A DNA stretch of 64,000 nucleotides from Eshraghiella sp964576255 (GTDB lineage: Bacteria; Bacillota; Clostridia; Lachnospirales; Lachnospiraceae), in NCBI GenBank assembly GCA_964576255.1, contig CAZNUK010000001.1, positions 79,042 through 143,041 on the forward strand. The letters are read 5' to 3'. The notes beneath the pieces are model-generated. The model was not told the DNA's origin and made no database searches. It saw nothing but the letters and a program-made list of their open reading frames with translations. Shown piece by piece: positions 16,339-25,421 of the stretch (the first letter of the stretch is position 1; the number at the start of each line of letters is the position of its first letter). The position numbers and the translations under genes are program-made.

Positions 16339-16908
16339 TTGCTAAAAGAATCCCCTGTTTTAATTTCATATTTTAATACTGCAACGATAAAAGCTTCCTA
16401 TGAGCTTAAAAATGCACTTTTAAAAATGTTCAGGGAACACGATATCCGCAACAAAGAAATCATAATATTATGTGTGGGAAGTGACCGCTCAACAGGAGAC
16501 AGTCTAGGCCCCCTTATTGGCTATAAATTAGAAAAATATCGTCTCAAAAATGTAGAAATATGGGGCACGTTAGAGCATCCAATACATGCCACCAATCTGG
16601 CTGACAAATTACAGGAAATTTCAGATACCAAAACCAATCCTTTTGTTCTGGCTATAGATGCTTCACTGGGAAGCAAGGATCACATTGGTTTTGTTACTCT
16701 TGGAAATGGACCGCTTCGTCCGGGACTTGGTGTCAACAAGGAACTTCCAACTGTGGGCGACATTCATATTACCGGAATTGTTAATTTTTCCGGCATGATG
16801 GAAAGCTTACTTTTACAAACCACAAGACTTTCCATGGTGATGCAGTTAGCCGACACAATTTCAAAGGCTCTGCTGTATGCGCTACTTGAATATTCCGAAC
16901 CAGCATAA
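16339..16908 (+). CDS. yyaC: Sporulation protein YyaC (GPR-like spore protease family)
   Basis: 189 residues. The core IIILCVGSDRSTGDSLGPLIGYKL near residue 35 and PFVLAIDASLGSKDHIGFVTLG near 100 match YyaC, a sporulation protein related to the germination protease fold. Start is TTG 16339 with AAAGGA ~10 nt upstream. It is one of few plus-strand genes here and has its own promoter region divergent from the LysM operon. It shows the organism carries at least part of the sporulation programme. Substrate unknown. Confidence 0.88.
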   Translation: MLKESPVLISYFNTATIKASYELKNALLKMFREHDIRNKEIIILCVGSDRSTGDSLGPLIGYKLEKYRLKNVEIWGTLEHPIHATNLADKLQEISDTKTNPFVLAIDASLGSKDHIGFVTLGNGPLRPGLGVNKELPTVGDIHITGIVNFSGMMESLLLQTTRLSMVMQLADTISKALLYALLEYSEPA

Positions 16909-16971
16909 AAGTTCTATCACAGTTGTAATATTCGCTCACAGTTTAAACTTTTTCGAAAAAACAGCAATAAA

Positions 16972-17018
16972 AAACATATATATCTAAAGCTCCTTTGCTC
17001 TAGATATATATGTTTTAT
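16972..17018. terminator. Bidirectional terminator between convergent genes
   Basis: AAAACATATATATCTA pairs with TAGATATATATGTTTT around a ~15-nt loop, between the yyaC stop and the stop of the convergent coiled-coil gene. Confidence 0.8.
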
Positions 17019-17023
17019 TAGTT

Positions 17024-18133
17024 TTATGCTTTTGTTTTGTATGCTTGTATTGCCTCTCCCACAGTAGCTGCCTGTCCATTCTCCATAAAAGAAATTAACT
17101 CATCAATCTTAGCTGCATCAGAAAAGCTCTTATCAACATAACTCTCATACTCAGTCGAAAGCTTAATACCCAACTGCTTAACTGTATCCTCAAGCTCCGC
17201 GTGTCTTGCCACAATCTCATTGTACTTCTGCTCAAGTTCCTCAATTCTAGGCATCTCCCGCCCTTCAATCTCCTGCACGATTGCAGGCTTGGTGGTCTCG
17301 TCAAACATCTTTAACGCATCCGCCTTATTCTGTGTAATAATAGCTATATCATTCTCCAAATCCTGAAGCTTATTATCATAATCTCCAAGATTATACATAT
17401 CCTCATTCTTATCCTTGCGGATAGATTTGGCAATCTTACGAATCTGATTATTATTACTATTCACCTGGTCTCTCAAAGAACGAACCGATAAAAGTGCCTC
17501 TTTATGTTTATGCTTGGTATTATTTTCGATGAGCTTGTACAGGAAAAACACCAACACAACAATAACAAAATAAGTTATCGCCAAAAACAATTTCTGTAAT
17601 CCACCATCCAATTTCTCAAAAGGAAGTAATTCATACACCGCTAATGGCAAACACAAAAACATCAATATTATAACCAATGCACAGAAGAAAATTTCTCCCA
17701 CACCTTTTGTAAAAAACAATGAAAAATACAAACCACTTCCGCAAAATGATGAAAGCTTCTCCGCTCTCAGGGACGACTTAATATTGGCCTTAAGTTCATT
17801 ATTCTGAGCTGTCAAATCCGCGGTCTCTTCTGCAATTCTAGCCTTAACGCCCTTGTTCTTAGCCTTACTTCTCTGACCACGAATCTTTCTAAGCTTACTC
17901 TCGTCTTTATCTATTTCCTTGTCAAACTTATCGCTGACCTCATTACGTCTTTTCTTAACTGTAATTTCTATATCATCCTTAAGATTCTTCTTATTAAGTG
18001 CAAGCTCCTTCTCAAGTCTTTTTTCCTCTGCTTGTGCCTGCTCATTAAGAACCTTGGAATTATTGTAATCCTCTACCAATGCCTTATACTCTATAAGAGT
18101 ATTAACATCTCCTGATAAAATGTTCCTATCCAC
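17024..18133 (-). CDS. Coiled-coil membrane protein, unknown function
   Basis: About 369 residues. Long charged coiled coil (roughly 15-125), two hydrophobic helices in the middle (about 145-170 and 185-205), a second coiled coil to ~330, and a C-terminal DELISFMENGQAATVGEAIQAYK. That last motif matches the pattern LIxxxExxxAxxxxEAxxxY in the protein at 11.5-12.7 kb, so the two may share a partner or role. GTG 18133 is preferred because GGAGG is 8 nt upstream; ATG 18148 overlaps that site. Family not recognised; no catalytic motif. Confidence 0.7.
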   Translation of the reverse strand: MDRNILSGDVNTLIEYKALVEDYNNSKVLNEQAQAEEKRLEKELALNKKNLKDDIEITVKKRRNEVSDKFDKEIDKDESKLRKIRGQRSKAKNKGVKARIAEETADLTAQNNELKANIKSSLRAEKLSSFCGSGLYFSLFFTKGVGEIFFCALVIILMFLCLPLAVYELLPFEKLDGGLQKLFLAITYFVIVVLVFFLYKLIENNTKHKHKEALLSVRSLRDQVNSNNNQIRKIAKSIRKDKNEDMYNLGDYDNKLQDLENDIAIITQNKADALKMFDETTKPAIVQEIEGREMPRIEELEQKYNEIVARHAELEDTVKQLGIKLSTEYESYVDKSFSDAAKIDELISFMENGQAATVGEAIQAYKTKA

Positions 18134-18213
18134 AATATATTCCTCCATTCACTAGTCTTTAGTCATATCTTATATAATTATAGAATATTTATACTTTTAT
18201 AACAAGTATTTTT

Positions 18214-19275
18214 CTAAAGATTAAGCTTCATATCTCCGTCTTTTATCCATTTAGCTTTGCGCATTCCTTCTGATACTCCAAGGGTTACTGCTCCAGGCAA
18301 AATAAAATGCATCAGAAGAATTATCAACAATACGATAACAGGGTCCCTCCCTTCTGCCACCATTGTTCCGTAAGCAGAAAACTGTCCAACAAGTCCGGAG
18401 CTGCCCATTCCTGAACCCACTGCATTGCTATGCATTTTAAACACCATCGTAGAAAGTGGTGCAAGAATTATACTGGACACAATTGGCGGTATCCATATTC
18501 TCGGATGCTTAATAATATTAGGCATCTGAATCATGGAAGTTCCGATTCCCTGAGCGATAAGTCCTCCGAATTTGTTTTCCTTATAGCTCATAACTGCAAA
18601 TCCTACCATCTGACAACAACAGCCAATAGTAGCCGCTCCCGCTGCAAGACCATCAAGTCCTAGCATTACGCCAATCGCCGCCGAGCTTATAGGCAAGGTC
18701 AAAAAGATTCCCATTGATACGGACAAAATAATTCCACCGATAATAGGATGCGCCTCAACATTAACATTGATAAGGTTTCCAAGCCATGTCATAAACTTTC
18801 CTACATATGGTCCAACCAAAAACGCAACCAATGCCCCCACTCCTATTGAAAGCACAGGTGTAATAATTATATCTACAGGAGTTTTGCCGGATACCAGCAA
18901 ACCAATCTCAATAGCAACATATGCCGCAATAAATGAACTCAGAGGATTACCCGGACTCCCAAGGGTAATGGCTGATGTTATTGCATCCCCCGTAAAAGCA
19001 GTAGGAAAAGCTCCAATAAGTCCTGCCACCGCCGCTGACACTGCCACCAAAGGTGGTGCCTTGTATTTGCTGGCAACTCCTACACCAATTCCAGCACCCA
19101 TAAGTGACTTGGCAATATTAGCTACATACACCATATATAATCCGGCTTTTCCCGGAACAAACACTCCTATCTGCCCAAGAATTGTGCCTATAATAAGAGT
19201 TGCAAACAGACCCAATGCCATTCCACTAAGTCCCTCTATAAAAACTCTGTTAAGATATTTTTTGATTCCGTCCAT
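18214..19275 (-). CDS. PTS IIC-type (PTS_EIIC_2) membrane permease
   Basis: 353 residues from ATG 19275 (AAAGGACAGG upstream), about nine to ten hydrophobic helices rich in Gly and Ala. Patterns such as IGVGVASKYKAPPLVAVSAAVAGLIGAFPTAF, IGCCCQMVGFAV and SSGLVGQFSAYG are typical of the stand-alone PTS transporter subunit IIC family found alone in Firmicutes. No IIA or IIB gene is adjacent, so a sugar cannot be assigned and phosphoryl-coupled transport is not assured. A transporter of another substrate is possible. Confidence 0.8.
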   Translation of the reverse strand: MDGIKKYLNRVFIEGLSGMALGLFATLIIGTILGQIGVFVPGKAGLYMVYVANIAKSLMGAGIGVGVASKYKAPPLVAVSAAVAGLIGAFPTAFTGDAITSAITLGSPGNPLSSFIAAYVAIEIGLLVSGKTPVDIIITPVLSIGVGALVAFLVGPYVGKFMTWLGNLINVNVEAHPIIGGIILSVSMGIFLTLPISSAAIGVMLGLDGLAAGAATIGCCCQMVGFAVMSYKENKFGGLIAQGIGTSMIQMPNIIKHPRIWIPPIVSSIILAPLSTMVFKMHSNAVGSGMGSSGLVGQFSAYGTMVAEGRDPVIVLLIILLMHFILPGAVTLGVSEGMRKAKWIKDGDMKLNL

Positions 19276-19398
19276 TATGACCTGTCCTTTCGTTACATCT
19301 GTAGTAATTATAGTCTTAAACATCTTTTTAAGTCAATTGTATTAGTTGACTTTTATACATAAAGCACATAAAATTGTTGTAGCAAGGAGGTAACCCTT

Positions 19399-19668
19399 AT
19401 GTTCAGAATGTGGTGTAAAATTTTTAAAGATAATCATCTTATGAAAGATATAGTAATAACCAAGGATAATATGGAACAATCCCGAACCTCCAAGGTTCTT
19501 GAAAGTCTTAACGAGGCCTGTCACAGCTTTGATTTGGCAGTGCCAGTGTGGTTAGATGCCACTATCGAGGATTTCCGCCGTCATGATAAGACAAGATTTA
19601 CTTCTGACAATTTCGTGGAGCAGATTGATTTTGATTATATGGAGATACATGTAATTGAAGAGGATTAG
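19399..19668 (+). CDS. Small conserved-looking protein, function unknown
   Basis: 89 residues with a strong ribosome site (AAGGAGGTAA) and its own terminator, so it is very likely real. Acidic C-terminus (FDYMEIHVIEED), no membrane helix, no recognised motif; one segment VPVWLDATIEDFRRHDKTRFTSDNF looks globular. It stands alone between the PTS IIC gene and the PP2C gene and is divergent from the former. I do not recognise the family with certainty. Confidence 0.75.
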   Translation: MFRMWCKIFKDNHLMKDIVITKDNMEQSRTSKVLESLNEACHSFDLAVPVWLDATIEDFRRHDKTRFTSDNFVEQIDFDYMEIHVIEED

Positions 19669-19676
19669 AATGAATA

Positions 19677-19712
19677 AACGTGTCGCCTGGATTAACCCTT
19701 GCGACACGTTTT
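19677..19712. terminator. Bidirectional terminator
   Basis: AAACGTGTCGC pairs with GCGACACGTTTT, between the small plus-strand gene and the convergent PP2C gene. Confidence 0.85.
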
Positions 19713-19714
19713 AA

Positions 19715-20416
19715 TTATCTGATATATACACAGATTGCACTTATGTTATCATTATTTTTCCCAACTCTGGTCATAATTTTTTTCAGCATTCTCTCAAGCC
19801 ATTCCTGAGGCGTATAAGATTTGGATAGATATTTTATCATCTCTTTTTCGTATAAATACTCCCAGAATCCATCAGAACACAGTAAAAAAGCATCACCACA
19901 TTCTATTTCAATAGGATTAAATTTCTGAGAAATCTGTATATCCGATTTGAGCCCCAAAGCCTTCGTAAGTTTGTTTCTGTCAGGGTGAAAACGCATTTTT
20001 TCCGGCTTAATTTCTCCCATGTCCACACATGCCTGAGTTACAGAGTGATCTCTTGATTGTAAAATTATTTTACCTCTTCGAAAATAATATAGCCTGCTGT
20101 CACCTACATTAAGATAATTAAAATATCCATCTTTTACGAAAGCTGACACAATTGTAGTCGCCATATTCCCTACTCGGTTGTCAAAAACAGCTTTATTAGC
20201 TCTCACAATGTAATCATGCATTGTGTCATTATCAATAGACCTAATCGTCTCTGCATTTTCAAGCACGAATTCCACTGCTGTTTTTGAAGCAGTTTCACCA
20301 TTAGAGTGCCCTCCAAGGCCATCCGCTAACACAAAAACATTTTCTGATATACCGATATAGTCTTCGTTATTATCTCTTCCACCTTTATCCGAATATTTTG
20401 CAATAAAACATTCCAT
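19715..20416 (-). CDS. PP2C-family Ser/Thr protein phosphatase
   Basis: 233 residues, cytosolic. Metal-binding and fold motifs are in order: SDKGGRDNNEDYIG, VFVLADGLGGHSNGE, NVGDSRLYYFRRGKI, and FLLCSDGFWEYL, then a final N-D pair (GKNDNISAICV). It should dephosphorylate Ser/Thr phosphoproteins and so oppose the two Hanks-type kinases encoded at 22-28 kb. It starts 11 nt after the stop of the FHA-protease gene and is surely co-transcribed with it. The usual partner kinase (PrkC) is not adjacent; instead the kinases are on the other side of the XRE gene. Confidence 0.93.
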   Translation of the reverse strand: MECFIAKYSDKGGRDNNEDYIGISENVFVLADGLGGHSNGETASKTAVEFVLENAETIRSIDNDTMHDYIVRANKAVFDNRVGNMATTIVSAFVKDGYFNYLNVGDSRLYYFRRGKIILQSRDHSVTQACVDMGEIKPEKMRFHPDRNKLTKALGLKSDIQISQKFNPIEIECGDAFLLCSDGFWEYLYEKEMIKYLSKSYTPQEWLERMLKKIMTRVGKNNDNISAICVYIR

Positions 20417-20427
20417 AGACTCAATCC

Positions 20428-21702
20428 TTATTTGGTACTTACTGAGAATTTATTTTTCTCACTTCCAAGCGAAAAAGTATCTCCGTCCTTAAGCTCAACA
20501 GCTGTTTCAGCATCTATTTTCAGACCATTCCCTACAAATGTTCCGTATGTACTTCCTAAATCCATTAATTTAACCTTGCCCTGCTCTAAATATACCTGAC
20601 AATGAATTCCGGATACACCCTCTGCATCAAGAGGAAATACTACCTTACATTTCTGTGGGTCTCTTCCCATTATAAGCTTATTCTTAAGAACAAAATCCTT
20701 GCCTTCTAAATCGCCGGCAATGCAGCTTATAATTGCCACTCCTTCTGAAACTGCCACTGTCTTGGATATTCCTCCTACAGCAACTGTTTTGGATATATCC
20801 TTCTCAATAGGCTTTTCTGCTTTTTCCTTAGATACGGATGTGTTTTTCACCCTCTGTGAACCTTTAGATAGTAAAATAATGAGAGCTCCCGCAATTATTG
20901 CTACATCAACAACTGCCACAACAGCAATTATAACAACAGCTTTGCTATTTACATCAGTATTCAAAGTGTAAGGAATTTCGTTAGAATCTATTAATCGGGT
21001 TAATTCATCTATACATACTGCGTAATTAGACTCATCACCACTGGCATCAGTTACGCTGAAGGTATTAATACCTACAACCTCACCCTCACTGTTAACTAAA
21101 GGACCACCTGAATTACCGGAGGTGATTTCCAAATCAAGCATATATACATCAGATTCATTAATCATTGTCTGTCTGGAAATCATTCCACTAGTTGTAACAA
21201 TTTCTGTTTTATCAAATCTCTCATAGTCTGTTAATGCAGTTGCTCTGGCAGGATAGCCCAAAGCATAAAATGTCTCACTCATATCATTTTCTGCATATTT
21301 ACGAAGAGTAAGTGGCTTTACCTCCGTTGTCGGTTCCGGAAGTCTGAGAACTGCTATATCCTTGGCTGCACTATATCTGTAAATCTGTGCCACCATATAG
21401 CGGTTTGCCGCTGCTGAAAAACACACGGTTACAGTATCTGCCTTCTCCCCTGTATCAGTGTCAAACACAACGTGATAATTGGTTACTATGTACTGAACCG
21501 GCTTTCCGTTCTCGCCAATTGCAAAGCCCGAACCAGTACCAATAGAATCGGAATGCTCAGATACAATGTACACAACACCTTCTTTGGCTTCAGTATAGTT
21601 ATCTGGCATTTCGTTATGTGGATATGCAAAAACAAGCATACACACAGTAAAAATAACCATTACAACCCCCATTAAAGCTACTATTATTTTTTTATTCTTC
21701 AT
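20428..21702 (-). CDS. Membrane trypsin-like serine protease with cytoplasmic FHA domain
   Basis: 424 residues from ATG 21702 (AAAGGA 9 nt upstream; the longer frame runs through the -10 box and is rejected). A transmembrane anchor (about 5-28), then a trypsin-like domain with all three catalytic residues: His in VTNYHVVF, Asp in AAKDIAVLRL, Ser in SGNSGGPLV. A second transmembrane helix (about 250-275) leads to an FHA domain (about 325-420: MGRDP, SGIHCQVY, DLGSTYGTFVGNG). So the protease faces outward and the phosphothreonine-binding FHA inward. Operon with PP2C; it shares its promoter type with the two kinase genes. It probably links kinase output to surface proteolysis (inference). Confidence 0.92.
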   Translation of the reverse strand: MKNKKIIVALMGVVMVIFTVCMLVFAYPHNEMPDNYTEAKEGVVYIVSEHSDSIGTGSGFAIGENGKPVQYIVTNYHVVFDTDTGEKADTVTVCFSAAANRYMVAQIYRYSAAKDIAVLRLPEPTTEVKPLTLRKYAENDMSETFYALGYPARATALTDYERFDKTEIVTTSGMISRQTMINESDVYMLDLEITSGNSGGPLVNSEGEVVGINTFSVTDASGDESNYAVCIDELTRLIDSNEIPYTLNTDVNSKAVVIIAVVAVVDVAIIAGALIILLSKGSQRVKNTSVSKEKAEKPIEKDISKTVAVGGISKTVAVSEGVAIISCIAGDLEGKDFVLKNKLIMGRDPQKCKVVFPLDAEGVSGIHCQVYLEQGKVKLMDLGSTYGTFVGNGLKIDAETAVELKDGDTFSLGSEKNKFSVSTK

Positions 21703-21735
21703 ACGTTCCATTCCTTTCATAGGATTTATAAGGAT

Positions 21736-21764
21736 ATTATACCACAATCTTCCATTTTGGACAC
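21736..21764 (-). promoter_or_regulatory. Promoter A of the kinase/protease regulon (dyad TCCA-AAA-TGGA)
   Basis: Minus strand: -35 GTGTCC (21764-21759), 17 nt, -10 TATAAT (21741-21736) preceded by TGTGG. The dyad TCCAAAATGGA (21761-21751) overlaps the -35 edge. The same arrangement, with nearly the same bases, is found before both kinase genes. Confidence 0.8.
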
Positions 21765-21806
21765 TTTTTTTCTACTAATTTCGATAAAATTTACTTGAGG
21801 TGTGTT

Positions 21807-22055
21807 ATGGCAGAAAGAATTAACCAGCATTTAAACCCTATTGTGGGTTCCAATATACGAAGACTACGAAAAGAACAAAGTATGAAAGCGGTAGATGTTA
21901 TCGCAAAATTACAGTTAAAAGACATATATGTAACCACAGGCATTTTTTCAAAGGTTGAAAACGGACGCAATAATCCTACTGTGGATATGATAATGGCTTT
22001 GAAGGAAATTTTCTCCTGTGAATATGAAGAGTTTTTCAAGAAGGTTATTAAGTAA
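21807..22055 (+). CDS. XRE-family helix-turn-helix regulator
   Basis: 82 residues from ATG 21807 (GAGGTG just upstream). One Cro/CI-type HTH: VGSNIRRLRKEQSMKAVDVIAKLQL, then GIFSKVENGRNNPTVDMIMALKEIF. There is no second domain, so it is a minimal DNA-binding protein, likely a dimer. It is divergent from the FHA-protease operon and convergent with the first kinase gene. The nearby dyad TCCA-AAA-TGGA, repeated at the three regulon promoters, is the obvious candidate target. Confidence 0.9.
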   Translation: MAERINQHLNPIVGSNIRRLRKEQSMKAVDVIAKLQLKDIYVTTGIFSKVENGRNNPTVDMIMALKEIFSCEYEEFFKKVIK

Positions 22056-22087
22056 AAGACGAACAGCGGATAACTGTTCGTCTTTTT
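22054..22087. terminator. Bidirectional terminator
   Basis: AAAAGACGAACAG pairs with CTGTTCGTCTTTTT around a short loop, between the convergent XRE gene and kinase B gene. Confidence 0.85.
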
Positions 22088-22106
22088 GCTTATGATTACT
22101 AAAATC

Positions 22107-24305
22107 TTACCATGAAATTTTGTATTTACCATCCCAAGAATAATGGGTTAAATCATCCGAATTAAAGTTACTTCCCCATTGACCTGTTATATAGAATGGT
22201 GATGAATTTTCGTTAGCAAAATATTGTGTCATTAGTCCATTAGGTTGACCGTAAACCCAATCATCTCCGACTAATATTGATACACTTCCTATTGATACAC
22301 TTCCCCCCTCCGTATCAATCCAGTATTTCCAATCACTAACCATTCCTGAAATAAGAGTACCTCCATCGTACACTAATCGGACTTTTGTGGCTGAACCATG
22401 AACTGTTCCAGCACTCCATTCACCGTCAAAGATATACATAACATTACCCTCTTCAAAGCTATCCATCCAATCGTAATTTCCATATACAACTAAACAACCT
22501 TTACCACTAGGAAAACCTGATGGACTCCAATCTCCAGTATAATATCCACGAACTTCTTCTTTTTCGGCGGCTGTACTTAAGCTACTATTACCTTTATTAG
22601 ACATATCAATATATGTGGTAATATACCTGTCAGTTACATATGTTTCTGCAGTTGTAGGTTCTTCTGTAGTCGGCGGCTCTGTAGGTGCCACTGTAGTCGG
22701 CGACTCTGTAGGTGCTACTGTTGTTGGTGCCTGGGTTGGCTTTGCAGTTGGCGCCTGAGTAGGAGCTTTCGTTGTAACCGCTTGAGTAGGTGCTTTTGTT
22801 GTCGGAGCCCCCGTTGTTGGCGCTGTAGTCGGCGGAGTTGTTGGCTGTGGAGTTGTTGGTTCTGTCATTCCCTCTCCTGAACTCTCTGTATCAGGCTCCG
22901 TTTCTGTGGTCATATTTTCCGTTGTTCTATTTTCCGTTGTAGAATCTTCTGTTGTGTCATTTTCAGTTGTATCATCGCTGGCAACAGGCAATGTGTCTTC
23001 CTGCGAGATGTTATCCGTCGTGGTTAAATCATCATTTCCTACAACTTTATCGTCTTTTCTACCATGGGAAGTAATTGCAGCTACAGCCACTGCCACAATG
23101 GCAATAACAAGAATGGCCGCAATGACAATAATACCTTTTACACTTTTAAAAAATAACAGAATAGGTGATGTTTTCTTTTCCTTGTCCTGTTCTTTATGAA
23201 CACCTGTCATTTCTGCCTGAACAACTGACTCTGACATTGCAATAGTTGCACCAATTGTCCCTGCCCCAGTCACGCCTTCTGCTACTGCAACAGTTAATGG
23301 AATTTTTTCTTCTTTTTCTATTACAAAAGGCATAGGAGCAATTGTAAGCTTTGCTAAAGCCTCTTTTAATTCAAGCACGCTTTGATATCTGTCCGCAGTT
23401 TTTACAGCAAGACATTTCTCAAGAACAGACCAAAGAGCTTCGTCCACCCCATATTCCTCTGCTGTTCCAATTGATGGTTCTTCAATTCGTTCGGTTGCAT
23501 CATCCGGAACTCTGCCTGTAACTGCATAGAGACAGGTGGCTCCAAGAGCATATATATCCGTCCACGCTCCCTGCCTACCCTTTCTCTGATACTGTTCAAG
23601 TGGTGCAAAGCCCTGCTTTAAAATAACTGAAAGACTCTTTGACTGCTCTGCAAGCACCTGTCTAGCCGCACCAAAATCTATAAGCTTAACCTCTCCATTC
23701 TTTTGAATGTAGATATTATCCGGAGAAATATCCCTATGTAAAACATTAAGACTATGTGTAATTAACAAAGCGTCTGTAATAACATTAAGTAATGTCATTA
23801 TCTGCCCTTGTGAAATTTTGCCCCCATTATTCTTGATATAGGTTTTTAAATCACTGCCTTCGAGATATTCCATAACATAGTATACTGTGCTGTTTTCATA
23901 GAAAAATTCATACACACCTACTATATTTGGATTACCATTGAAGCGGGATACCGTCTTGGCCTCTTCAAAAAACTTCTCTGCTCCGGTGTTAAACGCCTCT
24001 GTCTGAGTATTGTCAGATACACTCATCTGAGTTGTTCCTGTGTCTCTATGAGCAATGCCGTTAGGGTAATATTCCTTAATTGCGACAACCTTTTCCAGCT
24101 GTACATCATACGCCTTATAAGTAATTCCAAATCCACCCTTGCCAAGAACCTTACCAATATGGTATTTCTGTTTCAGAACAGTTCCAACTGGTAATACGCC
24201 TACGTCAGGACGATATTTTAACTTTTTATATCCACATTTTTCACATGGTTCATTTTTGATTTCTGCGAAACAATTATCGCAAAGCTTCTTTCCTTTAATA
24301 TTCAT
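22107..24305 (-). CDS. Transmembrane Ser/Thr protein kinase B (zinc ribbon, kinase, TM, Thr-rich linker, MORN-like outer domain)
   Basis: 732 residues from ATG 24305 (AAGGTGG upstream). Residues 8-25 form a Cys4 zinc ribbon (CDNC, CEKC). A Hanks-type kinase covers ~45-315: GKGGFGITYKAYD, VAIKEYYP, LHRDISPDNIYI, LIDFGAARQ, WTDIYALGATCLYA. A transmembrane helix lies near 388-412, followed by a ~150-residue Thr/Pro linker (APTTKAPTQAVTTKAPTQ). The C-terminal ~160 residues contain MORN-like units (YYTGDWSPSGFPSGKG, FDGEWSAGTVHGSATK). The kinase faces the cytosol and the MORN-like part the outside. Paralogue of kinase C next door; PP2C and FHA partners lie 2-4 kb away. Signal unknown. Confidence 0.92.
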   Translation of the reverse strand: MNIKGKKLCDNCFAEIKNEPCEKCGYKKLKYRPDVGVLPVGTVLKQKYHIGKVLGKGGFGITYKAYDVQLEKVVAIKEYYPNGIAHRDTGTTQMSVSDNTQTEAFNTGAEKFFEEAKTVSRFNGNPNIVGVYEFFYENSTVYYVMEYLEGSDLKTYIKNNGGKISQGQIMTLLNVITDALLITHSLNVLHRDISPDNIYIQKNGEVKLIDFGAARQVLAEQSKSLSVILKQGFAPLEQYQRKGRQGAWTDIYALGATCLYAVTGRVPDDATERIEEPSIGTAEEYGVDEALWSVLEKCLAVKTADRYQSVLELKEALAKLTIAPMPFVIEKEEKIPLTVAVAEGVTGAGTIGATIAMSESVVQAEMTGVHKEQDKEKKTSPILLFFKSVKGIIVIAAILVIAIVAVAVAAITSHGRKDDKVVGNDDLTTTDNISQEDTLPVASDDTTENDTTEDSTTENRTTENMTTETEPDTESSGEGMTEPTTPQPTTPPTTAPTTGAPTTKAPTQAVTTKAPTQAPTAKPTQAPTTVAPTESPTTVAPTEPPTTEEPTTAETYVTDRYITTYIDMSNKGNSSLSTAAEKEEVRGYYTGDWSPSGFPSGKGCLVVYGNYDWMDSFEEGNVMYIFDGEWSAGTVHGSATKVRLVYDGGTLISGMVSDWKYWIDTEGGSVSIGSVSILVGDDWVYGQPNGLMTQYFANENSSPFYITGQWGSNFNSDDLTHYSWDGKYKISW

Positions 24306-24344
24306 AGACACCACCTTTTTATCAAAAGTACTCTTATGAATATA

Positions 24345-24373
24345 ATTATACCACAAACTTCCATTTTGGACAA
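24345..24373 (-). promoter_or_regulatory. Promoter B of the kinase/protease regulon
   Basis: Minus strand: -35 TTGTCC (24373-24368), 17 nt, -10 TATAAT (24350-24345) with TGTGG before it; dyad TCCAAAATGGA at 24370-24360. Confidence 0.82.
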
Positions 24374-24401
24374 TTTTATTTGCATACGTATTAAAAGAAT
24401 T

Positions 24402-24430
24402 AAGCCCAGAGAGCTACACTCTCTGGACTT
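24402..24430. terminator. Hairpin terminator after Rpn-like gene
   Basis: AAGCCCAGAGAG / CTCTCTGGACTT with one mismatch and a 5-nt loop. It separates the Rpn-like gene from kinase B's promoter. A near-identical hairpin is at 27822-27850 in the duplicated unit. Confidence 0.65.
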
Positions 24431-24480
24431 AACTTGTCTACCATCTGAGATATAAAGTATTATTACTCTACGTCATTTTG

Positions 24481-25338
24481 TTACTTTTCAGATTTTAATT
24501 TGGCATTTTCCTCAAGAAGTCGTGCTATTATCTCATCCTTCTCAGCTATCTTGCGATCTTTTTCTGACAGTTCCTGGCCTAAGCCTTCTATTCGCTGCTC
24601 TTTTTCTGATATTTCGCGCTCCAGCTTTGCCATATCCTTCTCTGCCTGCTCTGCCGTATACTCCAAAATCATTCCCACAACCTCATTTCTCCTCTTTGCG
24701 AAAAATTCAGCCAAAACATTATTCTCTATGCAGTAATTGATTGCCTTATTTGCCGCCTCTGCTTTGGTCAAGTTCCTTTCTCTATTATATTCTCGAAACT
24801 TTTCATTGTAAAGACTGTACCCCCGTAAAACTTCACATTCTTCTAAGAGTTTTCGATTATGATTGTAGTTAATATTAAGCATTGTGACAGTTAGCTCTAA
24901 ATCCCCTTTTACATTCTTATTTTCAAAAGCATCTGACAGTTTCAAACATGTCTTGTCCGGAAATTCCCGTTCTCCATTGTAAAACACTACAAATTTAGGA
25001 GTGGGAATTTTAATAAGCGCTGACCCATATATATTGGCACCAATGTTGTTAATAAAGTGCTCATACGAATCTGATATGTAAAACAGACTTCGTAATGGCA
25101 TATTTGGATTATATGTGGACTGATGCTCATAAAGACTGATTACATTTTCAAGAATAAATGACACATCATTTTTGATGTTGATAAACACCACATTTTCCAA
25201 GGTTGTGATATTAATCTCTTCCGGGTCAGAATAGTTGGAATTGTTAAGAGCATTATACACCTGTAAGGCGTACTCCTTGTGTGAGAGCATATAACTAAAA
25301 AGTGAGCTTTTATACTCTCTGTTGATTTTATTTGCCAT
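24481..25338 (-). CDS. Rpn/PD-(D/E)XK nuclease-family protein
   Basis: 285 residues. The N-terminal ~200 carry a PD-(D/E)XK-like core (IKNDVSFILENVISLYEHQST, with D and E-x-Q) followed by NPNMPLRSLFYI and VVFYNGE, typical of Lachnospiraceae Rpn-like proteins. A middle helical part (LTKAEAANKAINYCIENNVLAEF) leads to a ~60-residue charged coiled coil at the end. It is the intact member of a duplicated pair; the other copy (27.9-28.2 kb) is a deletion pseudogene. A terminator hairpin and kinase B follow downstream, so it is probably a separate transcript. Confidence 0.8.
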   Translation of the reverse strand: MANKINREYKSSLFSYMLSHKEYALQVYNALNNSNYSDPEEINITTLENVVFINIKNDVSFILENVISLYEHQSTYNPNMPLRSLFYISDSYEHFINNIGANIYGSALIKIPTPKFVVFYNGEREFPDKTCLKLSDAFENKNVKGDLELTVTMLNINYNHNRKLLEECEVLRGYSLYNEKFREYNRERNLTKAEAANKAINYCIENNVLAEFFAKRRNEVVGMILEYTAEQAEKDMAKLEREISEKEQRIEGLGQELSEKDRKIAEKDEIIARLLEENAKLKSEK

Positions 25339-25421
25339 AAGCGTTTCTCCTTAAAATTAATAATTTTAAAGCGAAAAGGTTGATACTAGAATACTCTTAG
25401 CTGTGGCAAATATCAACATGA

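Noticed and set aside
20428..21747. Start of the FHA-protease at TTG 21747
   Set aside because: The first codons of that frame are the -10 promoter box (TGTGGTATAAT). The same artefact (MWYN...) appears before both kinases. ATG 21702 has the ribosome site.
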